From NCBI GenBank assembly GCA_965368785.1, contig CBDUOG010000010.1:1-39897 (forward strand): 39,897 bases of DNA. Reading direction: 5' to 3'. Both the position numbers and the translations under genes were made by a program. This document shows positions 8,950-17,629 of this stretch, piece after piece; the stretch's first letter is position 1; every line of letters starts with the position of its first letter. Source of the stretch: Silanimonas sp965368785 (lineage in GTDB: Bacteria > Pseudomonadota > Gammaproteobacteria > Xanthomonadales > Xanthomonadaceae). The notes below the pieces were generated by a model. The model was not told the DNA's origin and searched no databases. It worked only from the letters and a program-made list of their open reading frames with translations.

Positions 8950-10430
8950 TCGCGAGGATGCCATTGCATCAACTGTTCACCGGTATCGGTCTGTCGCGGC
9001 CCGCGATCAATCCTTTGATTACCGGCTTAGCTCTGGATCATCGCCAAATTAAACCCGGCGATGCATTTATCGCGCTGAGCGGTACTCAAACACATGGCTT
9101 GCAATATGCCGAACGTGCGCTACTGGCGGGGGCTTCAGTTGTCTTATTCGAGCCACCCGCTCCGGCGCAAACCAAGAGCCTTCAAAATCTGGTCGAAGTT
9201 CCGGCATTAAGGGCGCATCTGGGTCGTCTTGCGAACTATTTCTACGGTGAGCCTTCCAGTTATATGCGCTTGGTCGGGGTGACCGGAACCAATGGCAAAA
9301 CATCGACCGTGCAGCTATTGGCGCAGGCGCTGAATTCGCAAAAATTGGCTGTTGCCACGATTGGTACATTGGGCTCGGGCATGTATGGCGACATTACCGC
9401 GTCTGATCGAACGACGCCGGATGTGCTCAGCCTGCATCGTCTACTCGCCGAGCTTAAGAGCCAGTCGGCGAAGTATGTTGCGATGGAGGTTTCTTCGCAC
9501 GCTTTGGATCAGGGTCGAGTCAGCGGCGTACAAATTGACGTAGGCGTGTTTACCAATCTGACTCACGATCACCTCGATTATCACGGCACGATGGAAGCGT
9601 ATGCGCGTGCTAAATCACGTTTGTTTGAGCTTCCTTCAGTACGCGTAGCCGTCCTGAATCTGGATGACTCCCATGGCATGCGTATTAAGGAGTCCTTGCC
9701 TAAGGACATGTTGGTCGTCGGGTTTAGCACGCTGGAAAATCCGGCGGCACGTTTGCGCGCCAATGACATTCGACTGACTTTAGCCGGACTTGAATTTGAA
9801 TTGCATGATGTGCTGGCTGCTCGACGCGCATCGGTTCGTTCGTGCTTGTTGGGCCGATTCAACGTCGAGAATATTCTGGCGGTTGCGAGCGTGTTGTTGG
9901 CCGAGGGTTTTGAGATAGAACAAATCGTTCGCTCAATTGCCGGGCTGACACCCGTGCCGGGACGTATGAATACGGTTCGCGCTGGTTCCGGAAAACCCCT
10001 GGTTGTTGTTGACTATGCGCATACACCTGATGCCCTTGAGCAAACTCTGGCGAGCTTGCGTGGGCATGTGAAAGGACGCCTTATTTGCGTCTTTGGTTGC
10101 GGCGGTGATCGTGACCGGGGCAAGCGCCCGCTAATGGCACGTGTAGCGCAGATGCGCGCCGACCAGATTGTTGTGACCGATGATAATCCGCGAAGTGAGA
10201 GCAACGGTTCGATCGTTGCGCAGATTTGTCTGGGTTTTGATGCCGGTATTAGTTACCACATTGAACACGATCGCCGGAAGGCCATTGAGTTTGCGATACA
10301 AGGAGCTGGCCCGGACGATGTTGTACTGATTGCCGGCAAGGGACATGAGGCCTATCAAGAAGTGAAGGGCGAGCGACTGGAGTTTAGTGATCGGCAAGTC
10401 GCTGCGGAGTTGCTGGGGGGCGCATCATGA
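8946..10430 (+). CDS. murE: UDP-MurNAc-L-Ala-D-Glu:meso-diaminopimelate ligase MurE
   Basis: Cytoplasmic ATP-dependent ligase that adds the third stem-peptide residue, 494 residues. The P-loop reads GVTGTNGKTST (about 113-123). Substrate choice is readable: Asp413-Asn-Pro-Arg416 is the signature for meso-diaminopimelate rather than lysine. The ARAKSRLF segment carries the lysine that is carbamylated in Mur ligases. The start is either GTG 8946, which overlaps the ftsI stop (GTGA) and has a G-run upstream, or ATG 8958; I prefer 8946 because neighbouring junctions are of the same overlapping kind. The end overlaps murF by 4 bp. Confidence 0.96.
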   Translation: MIARMPLHQLFTGIGLSRPAINPLITGLALDHRQIKPGDAFIALSGTQTHGLQYAERALLAGASVVLFEPPAPAQTKSLQNLVEVPALRAHLGRLANYFYGEPSSYMRLVGVTGTNGKTSTVQLLAQALNSQKLAVATIGTLGSGMYGDITASDRTTPDVLSLHRLLAELKSQSAKYVAMEVSSHALDQGRVSGVQIDVGVFTNLTHDHLDYHGTMEAYARAKSRLFELPSVRVAVLNLDDSHGMRIKESLPKDMLVVGFSTLENPAARLRANDIRLTLAGLEFELHDVLAARRASVRSCLLGRFNVENILAVASVLLAEGFEIEQIVRSIAGLTPVPGRMNTVRAGSGKPLVVVDYAHTPDALEQTLASLRGHVKGRLICVFGCGGDRDRGKRPLMARVAQMRADQIVVTDDNPRSESNGSIVAQICLGFDAGISYHIEHDRRKAIEFAIQGAGPDDVVLIAGKGHEAYQEVKGERLEFSDRQVAAELLGGAS

Positions 10431-11800
10431 TGCCTTTACAGTTAAGTCAGATAGCTCGCTGGACGGAGTCGCGACTCATCGGAAATGATCTCGCTATTTC
10501 CAGCGTGTCCACCGACAGCCGTAAACCGATGCAGGGCGCGCTCTTTATCGCAATCAAGGGTGATCAATTTGACGGCCATGATTTCACGCGACAGGCCGAG
10601 GAATCCGGCGCAGTGGCGCTTCTGGTCAGTCGTCAGGTGGAGTCGAGCTTGCCGCAGATTCTATGCGCCGATACGCAAGAGGCATTGGGCGAAATAGCAG
10701 CGCAAGTTCACCGCCTTCGTTCGACTATCAACCTGGCGCTTACCGGCAGCAATGGCAAAACGTCGGTGAAAGCATTCTTGTTAGAAATTCTATCCAGACA
10801 GGGGCAGGCGTATGCCAACCCCGGTAACTTTAATAATGAAATCGGCTTGCCGCTGTCCGTATTGGGCGCTGATGTCGATGCTAAGTATTCAATATTTGAA
10901 ATGGGTGCCGGCAAGCCGGGGGATATCGCATACCTCTGCAGTATCGTCACACCGGATGTGGCTCTGGTAAATAACGTTGCGCCGGCACATCTGGAGCGCC
11001 TCGGCGACCTGATGGGCGTGGCTCAAACCAAAGGCGCGATCTATGAGGCGCTTAGTGATGACGGTGTTGCGGTAGTCAATGCCGACGACGCATTTTGCGG
11101 CTATTTTACTCAGCGCATTGGCCAGCGCCGAATGCTGCGTTTCGGTATTGAGAACAATGCGGATATTTTTGCGTCGCACCTGAGTTTTGGCGAAGAAACG
11201 ACTAAGTTTAAATTGCATACGCCAATCGGTGACGCCGAATTGCAGCTGCAGTTCTCCGGTCGTCACTGTGTAATGAATGCAATGGCTGCGGCATCTATGG
11301 CTATCGCGGTTGGCGCGGATCTGGAGTGCGTCGTCGCCGGGCTGGAAAATTGCCGGCCGATAAAGGGCAGGCAAGTCGTGCATTGGTTGTCTAGCGGTTC
11401 GGTTCTTGTGGACGACTCATACAACGCAAATCCTGCATCTGTGGCGGCAGCGATCGCAAGCTTAGCGCTGGCGAAAAAAGATCGTGTATTGGTCCTCGGG
11501 GATATGGCTGAGCTGGGTGAGCAGGCTGAAGAACTGCATTCTGATATCGGTCAGCTGGCCGCGAAGTCAGGAATTCAAACGCTGTACACAGTCGGCGTAT
11601 TGAGTGCGGCGGCAAGCCGCAGCTTTGGATCCGGCGCGCGGCATTTTTCAGATCAGACAGCGCTCGTCGCTGCACTGAGTGAGCTTTTAAAGAGTCCAGT
11701 CCATTGCCTGGTTAAGGGTTCGCGATCCAGCGCGATGGATCGGGTTGTTACGCAATTGCTGAAAAACCTGGGATTGGAGGGCGAACACCGTGTTGCTTGA
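10427..11800 (+). CDS. murF: UDP-MurNAc-tripeptide:D-Ala-D-Ala ligase MurF
   Basis: Last cytoplasmic Mur ligase, which joins D-Ala-D-Ala to the UDP-MurNAc tripeptide, 457 residues. The N-terminal domain has STDSRK and the typical ALFIAIKGDQFDGHDF block. The ATP site is GSNGKTS (107-113), and further Mur ligase motifs include NPGNFNNEIGLPL and VDDSYNANP. The start ATG at 10427 overlaps the murE stop; a second ATG follows directly. The 3' end overlaps mraY by 11 bp. The D-Ala-D-Ala supplier ddlB is in the same cluster. Confidence 0.96.
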   Translation: MMPLQLSQIARWTESRLIGNDLAISSVSTDSRKPMQGALFIAIKGDQFDGHDFTRQAEESGAVALLVSRQVESSLPQILCADTQEALGEIAAQVHRLRSTINLALTGSNGKTSVKAFLLEILSRQGQAYANPGNFNNEIGLPLSVLGADVDAKYSIFEMGAGKPGDIAYLCSIVTPDVALVNNVAPAHLERLGDLMGVAQTKGAIYEALSDDGVAVVNADDAFCGYFTQRIGQRRMLRFGIENNADIFASHLSFGEETTKFKLHTPIGDAELQLQFSGRHCVMNAMAAASMAIAVGADLECVVAGLENCRPIKGRQVVHWLSSGSVLVDDSYNANPASVAAAIASLALAKKDRVLVLGDMAELGEQAEELHSDIGQLAAKSGIQTLYTVGVLSAAASRSFGSGARHFSDQTALVAALSELLKSPVHCLVKGSRSSAMDRVVTQLLKNLGLEGEHRVA

Positions 11801-12875
11801 ATTGGCTAGATGGTTAAATCAGTACAGCACCGCATTCGGCGTATTCGAATACCTGACGCTTCGGGCAATTTTAGGCGCATTAACCGCGCTTCTGCTGGCG
11901 CTTATGTTCGGCCCGCCGGTAATTAGATATCTGGCCTCACTAAAGGCCGGTGGTCAACCCATTCGCAGCGATGGTCCGGCGACACATTTTGCCAAAGCCG
12001 GTACGCCGACCATGGGCGGCGCGCTGATTTTATTAGCGATCACCTTGGCCACGCTACTCTGGGCAGACTTGAGTAATCGTTACATCTGGATTGTTCTGGG
12101 TGTGATGTTGTCCTTCGGCCTGATCGGCTGGCTCGACGATTGGATCAAAATTGTTCGACGTGATCCAAATGGACTTAAATCGCGGCATAAATACGCGCTG
12201 CAGTCGTTGTTTGGACTCATTGCTGCGCTCGTGCTTTTTTACACAGCTGATGCGCCGAGCAACACCACCTTGTACCTGCCGCTGCTTAAGGATGTAGCGC
12301 TGCCACTGGGTCTGTTCTTTGTGGTTATCGCCTATTTCTGGATCGTCGGATTCAGCAACGCGGTCAATTTAACCGATGGGTTGGATGGGCTGGCAATCAT
12401 GCCGACGGTTATGGTGGCGGCTGCCTTGGGAATATTTGCCTATGCATCCGGTCATGCGGTGTTCTCGGCGTATCTACAAATACCGGTAGTTCCGGGGGCC
12501 GGAGAATTGGTTGTTCTATGCGCCGCTATCGCCGGTGCCGGTCTTGGGTTCTTGTGGTTCAACACCTTCCCGGCGATGGTCTTTATGGGTGACATCGGTG
12601 CCTTAGCTTTAGGCGCGACATTAGGCGCAGTTGCGGTCATCGTGCGACAGGAGCTCGTCCTGGTCGTTATGGGCGGGATTTTTGTAATCGAAACACTTTC
12701 GGTAATGGCTCAGGTTGCCTCGTTCAAACTCACCGGCAAGCGCATTTTTCGAATGGCGCCGATTCATCATCACTTTGAGTTGAAAGGCTGGCCCGAGCCG
12801 CGCGTCATCGTTCGGTTTTGGATTATCTCTGTGATGCTGGTCCTGGTCGGCCTGGCTACGTTGAAGGTGCGTTGA
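11790..12875 (+). CDS. mraY: Phospho-MurNAc-pentapeptide transferase MraY
   Basis: Integral membrane enzyme that transfers phospho-MurNAc-pentapeptide to undecaprenyl phosphate, giving lipid I; 361 residues with about ten TM helices. Catalytic and diagnostic motifs: Asp116-Asp117 in GWLDDW, NLTDGLDGLA, the magnesium-site FMGDIGA, and the triple histidine at 326-328 in HHHFELKGWPE. It starts at GTG 11790, 9 bp after GGAGG (11776-11780), inside murF, and matches the usual N-terminus (MLLELARWLNQY). Its TGA forms a TGATG junction with ftsW, so the murD gene usually found here is missing. Confidence 0.97.
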   Translation: MLLELARWLNQYSTAFGVFEYLTLRAILGALTALLLALMFGPPVIRYLASLKAGGQPIRSDGPATHFAKAGTPTMGGALILLAITLATLLWADLSNRYIWIVLGVMLSFGLIGWLDDWIKIVRRDPNGLKSRHKYALQSLFGLIAALVLFYTADAPSNTTLYLPLLKDVALPLGLFFVVIAYFWIVGFSNAVNLTDGLDGLAIMPTVMVAAALGIFAYASGHAVFSAYLQIPVVPGAGELVVLCAAIAGAGLGFLWFNTFPAMVFMGDIGALALGATLGAVAVIVRQELVLVVMGGIFVIETLSVMAQVASFKLTGKRIFRMAPIHHHFELKGWPEPRVIVRFWIISVMLVLVGLATLKVR

Positions 12876-14176
12876 TGGATTATTCCGCCGCCAATGATCG
12901 CAACAAGCAAGCCACGCGCATCGACGCGATTACCGGTCGCTTTGATCCGGTACTGCTTGGCTTGTGTATTGCGTTGGCAGCAATCGGCATTGTGATGGTC
13001 GCGTCTGCATCATTGGCTCTGGGCGAGACCATGGGTGTCGGTGAATTGTATTTCCTTAACCGCCATCTGATATTCGTCGCCTTAGGTGTCGCGATAGCCG
13101 CCGCAGTCATGCACGTTGAGCTCAAATTGATTGAGCAGTACCACGACTTGATTCTGATGGCCGCATTCGTGTTGCTGATGATCGTTTTTATTCCCGGAAT
13201 TGGTGTCACCGTAAATGGCGCGCGGCGCTGGATCAATGTATTGGTTGCAAACTTCCAAGTGGTTGAAGTTGTGAAGCTGCTGATGATTATTTGGATGGCG
13301 AGCTATCTGGTTCGAAACAGGGACCAACTCGCCGATCAGTGGCAAGTGCTGTTAAAGCCCCTGGGTGTGATGATGGCGCTGGTTTGTCTGCTGCTATTGC
13401 AGCCGGATTTTGGCTCAGCTGTGCTGCTGATCGGTGTTGGCGCCGCCATGCTATTTCTCGCCGGCGCATCGCTGAAGCGGCTGGCTCTGATGGGCCTTCC
13501 GGCGATGATGGTGATGGGGTTAGTGGCGGTGCTGGAACCCTACCGTGTTGCGCGCCTAACGAACTTTCGTGACCCCTGGCAGGATCCGTTTGATGGTGGC
13601 TATCAGCTGGTCCAGGCACTCATCGCAATTGGCCGCGGTGGATGGACTGGAGTTGGTCTTGGTGGAAGCGTGCAGAAGCTTCAAGCATTTCCCGAAGTCC
13701 ATACGGACTTCATTTTCTCGGTGTTTGCTGAGGAGGCGGGTTTCATCGGAGTCATTGTTTTAGTTGCCCTTTATGCGGCGTTCGCCTGGCGAGCATTTTC
13801 GATTGGCCGTCGCTGCTTTGATCTGCGTCGTCATTTTGCCGCGTTGCTGTCTTTCGGAATTACGGTGTGGGTGATCATGCAAGCGACGATCTCGATCGGC
13901 GTAAATCTGGGCTTGCTGCCTACAAAAGGTCTTACCTTGCCGCTCATTTCGTATGGTGGCTCTAGCGTTCTCCTGGTATTTACCGCAATGGGTCTTTTAT
14001 TGCGAGTTAGCTTTGAGCTGGTTCGGGCCGAGCGCCAGGTCGCCAAGGCGAGAGGTATTGATGAGATCCTCAGCGATACAGCACCGCTGGTAGAACAAGC
14101 GAATGTATCCACGGCGCCTGCCGGGTCGATAAAAAAACACCAAGTGCGGGTTGAGCCTAAATGGGGGGTGATGTGA
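12875..14176 (+). CDS. ftsW: Septal peptidoglycan glycosyltransferase FtsW
   Basis: SEDS-family polytopic membrane protein, 433 residues, which polymerises lipid II at the septum together with FtsI. About ten TM helices. Conserved SEDS segments include VNGARRWI, QPDFGSAVLLIGVGAAMLFL, GYQLVQALIAIGRGGWTGVGLG, FPEVHTDFIFSVFAEEAGF and LPLISYGGSSVL. The reading frame is open from a TTG at 12818, but I chose the ATG at 12875 because it overlaps the mraY stop and gives a normal FtsW N-terminus. The end overlaps murG in another TGATG. Confidence 0.97.
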   Translation: MDYSAANDRNKQATRIDAITGRFDPVLLGLCIALAAIGIVMVASASLALGETMGVGELYFLNRHLIFVALGVAIAAAVMHVELKLIEQYHDLILMAAFVLLMIVFIPGIGVTVNGARRWINVLVANFQVVEVVKLLMIIWMASYLVRNRDQLADQWQVLLKPLGVMMALVCLLLLQPDFGSAVLLIGVGAAMLFLAGASLKRLALMGLPAMMVMGLVAVLEPYRVARLTNFRDPWQDPFDGGYQLVQALIAIGRGGWTGVGLGGSVQKLQAFPEVHTDFIFSVFAEEAGFIGVIVLVALYAAFAWRAFSIGRRCFDLRRHFAALLSFGITVWVIMQATISIGVNLGLLPTKGLTLPLISYGGSSVLLVFTAMGLLLRVSFELVRAERQVAKARGIDEILSDTAPLVEQANVSTAPAGSIKKHQVRVEPKWGVM

Positions 14177-15252
14177 TGCATTCGCCGTACGCTCCTGTGA
14201 TGATTTTTTCCGGTGGCACGGGTGGACATATTTTCCCCGGTCTGGCCGTTGCTCGAGTTTTGATGGACAACGATATTCCGGTTACCTGGGTTGGCACACG
14301 CACCGGCATGGAACAGGATCTGGTCCGCGGGGCTGCAATTACCATTCATTCAATAGACGCTGCGGCATTGCGTGGAAAGGGAATTGGTCGACTGTTGAGC
14401 ACGCCGTTCACCCTGCTCAGGGCAGTGTGGCAGGCATTGTCGTTGATTCGGAAGATCCGTCCGCGTGCCGTGATCTGCTTTGGTGGCTTTGTCTCCGCGC
14501 CAGGTGGTCTGGCTGCATGGATTGCACGAAAGCCCTTATTGATCCACGAACAAAACAGTCGTCCGGGCTTGAGCAATCGCCTGTTGGCGCCGCTGGCGCG
14601 AGTCGTGATGTGCGGTTTTCCGCAAAGTTTTGATCGAGCAAATGCAGAGTTTGTAGGCAATCCGATTCGGCCCGAGATTCTGGCATTGGCCAGCTCCCTG
14701 GAAAGAGCGCAAAGCCGGGGAGAGCACGTCAACGTATTGGTGATGGGCGGCAGCCAGGGTGCGCGTGCGCTCAATCTTGCGTTGCCCGCGGTGCTTGCTA
14801 AGTTTCCTCAGCTGCAGATTCGTCACCAATGCGGTAAAGCGATGCTTGAGGAAACACGTGGAGCCTACGCCGCAGCAAGAGTGCAGGCGCGCGTGGATGC
14901 TTTTATTGCTGATATGCCTGAAGCGTATCAGTGGGCCGATCTGGTTATTGCCCGAGCCGGAGCCTCGACAATTTCCGAGCTTTGCGCGGTTGGCGTGGCG
15001 AGTATCCTGGTGCCATTGCCCGGCTCTGCCGATAACCACCAACACCACAACGCTGAATTCCTCGAAGATGCAGGTGCCGCCGTGCTGGTCACTCAGGGCG
15101 AGCATTTTGTGCAGCATCTAGAACAGGAACTGCACACCTTTCTGCAAGATCCGGAGCGTCTGGCCATTTTCGGCCGAGCAGCGCGCGAAACGGCGATTCT
15201 CGACGCCGCTGAGCGTGTAGCGGATTTCGTGATATCGGAGACCTTATGCTGA
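14176..15252 (+). CDS. murG: UDP-GlcNAc:lipid I N-acetylglucosamine transferase MurG
   Basis: Peripheral inner-membrane GT-B glycosyltransferase that makes lipid II from lipid I, 358 residues. The N-terminal glycine-rich loop GGTGGHIFPG starts at residue 13; a second loop, FGGFVSAPGG, HEQNSRPGLSNR and GGSQGARALN follow; RAGASTISEL and the nucleotide-sugar-binding stretch DNHQHHNAEFL lie in the C-terminal half. Both ATG 14161 and ATG 14176 are in frame; I prefer 14176, which overlaps the ftsW stop and leaves fewer extra residues before the first strand. The end overlaps murC by 7 bp. Confidence 0.96.
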   Translation: MHSPYAPVMIFSGGTGGHIFPGLAVARVLMDNDIPVTWVGTRTGMEQDLVRGAAITIHSIDAAALRGKGIGRLLSTPFTLLRAVWQALSLIRKIRPRAVICFGGFVSAPGGLAAWIARKPLLIHEQNSRPGLSNRLLAPLARVVMCGFPQSFDRANAEFVGNPIRPEILALASSLERAQSRGEHVNVLVMGGSQGARALNLALPAVLAKFPQLQIRHQCGKAMLEETRGAYAAARVQARVDAFIADMPEAYQWADLVIARAGASTISELCAVGVASILVPLPGSADNHQHHNAEFLEDAGAAVLVTQGEHFVQHLEQELHTFLQDPERLAIFGRAARETAILDAAERVADFVISETLC

Positions 15253-16676
15253 ACCAACGCCTTCAACAATCGGGTGATTTGGCCAAACACTTCCGGCGCG
15301 TGCATTTCGTCGGAATTGGCGGCGTGGGTATGAGCGGAATCGCGGAAGTGATGGTCACATTGGGCTATCAAGTATCCGGGAGTGATCTCAGTGAGAATGC
15401 TGCCACCAAGCGCTTGGTCAATATGGGTGCCAAGGTATACCGCGGCCACCACGCAGATAACGTGCAAGACACCGATGTAATCGTTGTTTCAAGTGCAATC
15501 CGGCAAGATAATCCCGAACTGATAGGTGCACGACAAGCGCGAATTCCTATAGTTCCGCGCGCTGAGATGTTGGCAGAACTTCTGCGCTTCAAGCGTGGAA
15601 TTGCGATCGCCGGAACGCACGGCAAGACCACCACCACGTCGATTACAGCGAGTGTGTTGAGCGAGGCAGGTTTGGACCCGACCTTTGTCATCGGCGGTCA
15701 ATTACTGTCGGCGGGTTCGAATGCGCGGCTCGGTAGCAGTGCGTGGTTAGTTGCCGAAGCAGATGAAAGCGATGGTAGTTTCCTGCGTCTGTCGCCGTTG
15801 ATCGCGGTTGTAACCAATATTGATGCCGATCATCTTGAGACTTATCTGGGCGAATTTTCGCGCTTAAAAGAAGCATTTGCCGAATTTTTACATCGCCTGC
15901 CTTTCTATGGCTTGGCGATCCTATGCGTGGATGACCCTGAAGTGGCGGAGCTTGCTGATGCGATGCCGCGTCATCTGGTGCGCTACGGCCTTGCCGATAA
16001 TGCCGATGTGCGGGCTACTGAATTGCGATTTAGCGGCGCACAGAGCTTTTTTAAACTACATTTGCCTGGACAAGATCCCATTCAGGTAAGTCTGAACTTG
16101 CCCGGCAAGCACAATGTTCAAAATGCGCTGGCCGCTGCTGCGGTCGGTTGGCAGCTTGGCGTGTCGGCGGAAAAAATCGGCGCGGCATTTGCAAACTTCA
16201 GCGGTGTCGGCCGTCGCTTCAATATGCGCGGTAACCTGCAAATCGGCAATGCAAATGTGTTATTCGTCGATGATTACGGACACCATCCGGCTGAGTTGGC
16301 TGCGGTGTTCAGTGCTGCGCGTGCCGGGTGGCCGGATCGGCGTCTGGTCGTTGCTTTTCAGCCGCACAGGTATTCGCGAACCCGCGATCTGTTTGATGAG
16401 TTTGCAGCAGTCCTGTCTGAGGTCGACGTACTTGTATTGACCGAAGTCTATCCAGCCGGCGAAGCGCCAATTAGCGGGGCGGATGCAAAATCTCTTGCCC
16501 GGGCAATTCGCGCGCGTGGGCGTATTGAACCGATCATCGTTAACAGTGCAGCCGAACTGCAGGCTGTGCTGCCTGATGTCGCAGTTGACGGTGATCTACT
16601 CATCTACTTGGGGGCCGGCGACATTGGCTATGCCGCAAACGCATTGGTCGAAGCATCTGCGGGAGGCAAGGCATGA
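15246..16676 (+). CDS. murC: UDP-MurNAc:L-alanine ligase MurC
   Basis: First Mur ligase, which adds L-Ala to UDP-MurNAc, 476 residues. The N-terminal Rossmann motif HFVGIGGVGMSGIAE is at about 19-33, the ATP loop GTHGKTTTT at 123-131, followed by EADESDGSFL and, in the C-terminal domain, VDDYGHHPAEL and FQPHRYSRT. Length and motifs are typical. The ATG at 15246 lies inside the end of murG, and the TGA overlaps the ddlB ATG. The next enzyme in the pathway, MurD, is not encoded in this window. Confidence 0.97.
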   Translation: MLNQRLQQSGDLAKHFRRVHFVGIGGVGMSGIAEVMVTLGYQVSGSDLSENAATKRLVNMGAKVYRGHHADNVQDTDVIVVSSAIRQDNPELIGARQARIPIVPRAEMLAELLRFKRGIAIAGTHGKTTTTSITASVLSEAGLDPTFVIGGQLLSAGSNARLGSSAWLVAEADESDGSFLRLSPLIAVVTNIDADHLETYLGEFSRLKEAFAEFLHRLPFYGLAILCVDDPEVAELADAMPRHLVRYGLADNADVRATELRFSGAQSFFKLHLPGQDPIQVSLNLPGKHNVQNALAAAAVGWQLGVSAEKIGAAFANFSGVGRRFNMRGNLQIGNANVLFVDDYGHHPAELAAVFSAARAGWPDRRLVVAFQPHRYSRTRDLFDEFAAVLSEVDVLVLTEVYPAGEAPISGADAKSLARAIRARGRIEPIIVNSAAELQAVLPDVAVDGDLLIYLGAGDIGYAANALVEASAGGKA

Positions 16677-17629
16677 GCCGCGAAGATTTGATTAAAAGCT
16701 TTGGGCGGGTCGCCGTGCTGATGGGCGGAACCAGCAGTGAGCGCGAGGTGAGTCTGAACTCCGGAGCGAACGTTTTGGAGTCCTTGCAAAAATCCGGCGT
16801 TAACGTATTCGCAGTCGATGGAATTGATGAGCTGGTTGGCCTGATCCATGCATCGAAAGTAGACCGTGTGTTCAATATTTTGCATGGCTGCCGCGGCGGC
16901 GGTGAAGACGGCGTGTTGCAGGGTTTGCTTGAGGCAATGGGCGTGCCTTACACCGGCTCCGGTGTGCTGGGCTCATCGCTTTCAATGGATAAAATTCGCA
17001 GCAAACAGGTATGGCTCAGTCTTGGTTTGAGCACGCCACGTTACGCGCAGATTAGCCGGCCCGAACAAATTTTCAGTGCGGTTAGTACGCTGGGTTATCC
17101 ACTCTTTATCAAGCCTTCCTGCGAAGGCTCCAGCGTCGGGGTCTCGCGTGTTTTCAGTGAGTCCGACCTGGACGATGCAATTGCATTGGCTTCTAAGTAT
17201 CCGGGTGAACTGTTGATGGAACAATTCATTCAGGTTGATGGCGCCGGTGCCGGCGAGTTCACAGTAGCCATTCTGGGTGATCGGGCGCTGCCGAGCATTC
17301 GCATCGTGCCTGCCGCTGAGTATTACGACTACCACGCGAAATATATTTCGGACGAGACGCAATACATCTGTCCAGGCTTAGTAGGTGACAACGAGGTAGC
17401 GATACAGCGTTTAGCACTGGACGCATTTCGTGCACTGGACTGTCGCGGCTGGGGTCGCGTCGACATCATGCGTGATCGTGACGGCCGGCTTTGGTTGCTT
17501 GAAGTGAATACGGCGCCGGGCATGACCAGTCATAGCTTGGTGCCTAAAGCCGCGGCAGCGGCCGGCATTAGTTTTGATCAGTTGTGTCTGGATATTCTCA
17601 GCGAAAGTCTGCATGGAGGCTCGCCATGA
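16673..17629 (+). CDS. ddlB: D-alanine:D-alanine ligase (DdlB type)
   Basis: ATP-grasp ligase that makes the D-Ala-D-Ala used by MurF, 318 residues. Catalytic residues match the E. coli DdlB triad: Glu in GTSSEREVS, Ser in EGSSVG, Tyr in YYDYHAKY. C-terminal metal-site segments are LLEVNTAPGMT and SLVPKAA. One oddity: the loop normally written HGRGGEDG reads HGCRGGGEDG here (His71 to Gly80), which looks like a two-residue insertion. The frame is intact and the rest is standard, so I expect a working enzyme. It overlaps murC and ftsQ by 4 bp each. Confidence 0.95.
   Translation: MSREDLIKSFGRVAVLMGGTSSEREVSLNSGANVLESLQKSGVNVFAVDGIDELVGLIHASKVDRVFNILHGCRGGGEDGVLQGLLEAMGVPYTGSGVLGSSLSMDKIRSKQVWLSLGLSTPRYAQISRPEQIFSAVSTLGYPLFIKPSCEGSSVGVSRVFSESDLDDAIALASKYPGELLMEQFIQVDGAGAGEFTVAILGDRALPSIRIVPAAEYYDYHAKYISDETQYICPGLVGDNEVAIQRLALDAFRALDCRGWGRVDIMRDRDGRLWLLEVNTAPGMTSHSLVPKAAAAAGISFDQLCLDILSESLHGGSP

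Noticed and set aside
12818..12874. N-terminal extension of ftsW from a TTG at 12818
   Set aside because: These 19 codons lie inside mraY, and the ATG at 12875 gives the usual FtsW N-terminus with the same overlap style as its neighbours.
14536..15117. Open frame of 193 codons opposite murG
   Set aside because: Antisense shadow with a low-information composition inside a conserved glycosyltransferase gene.
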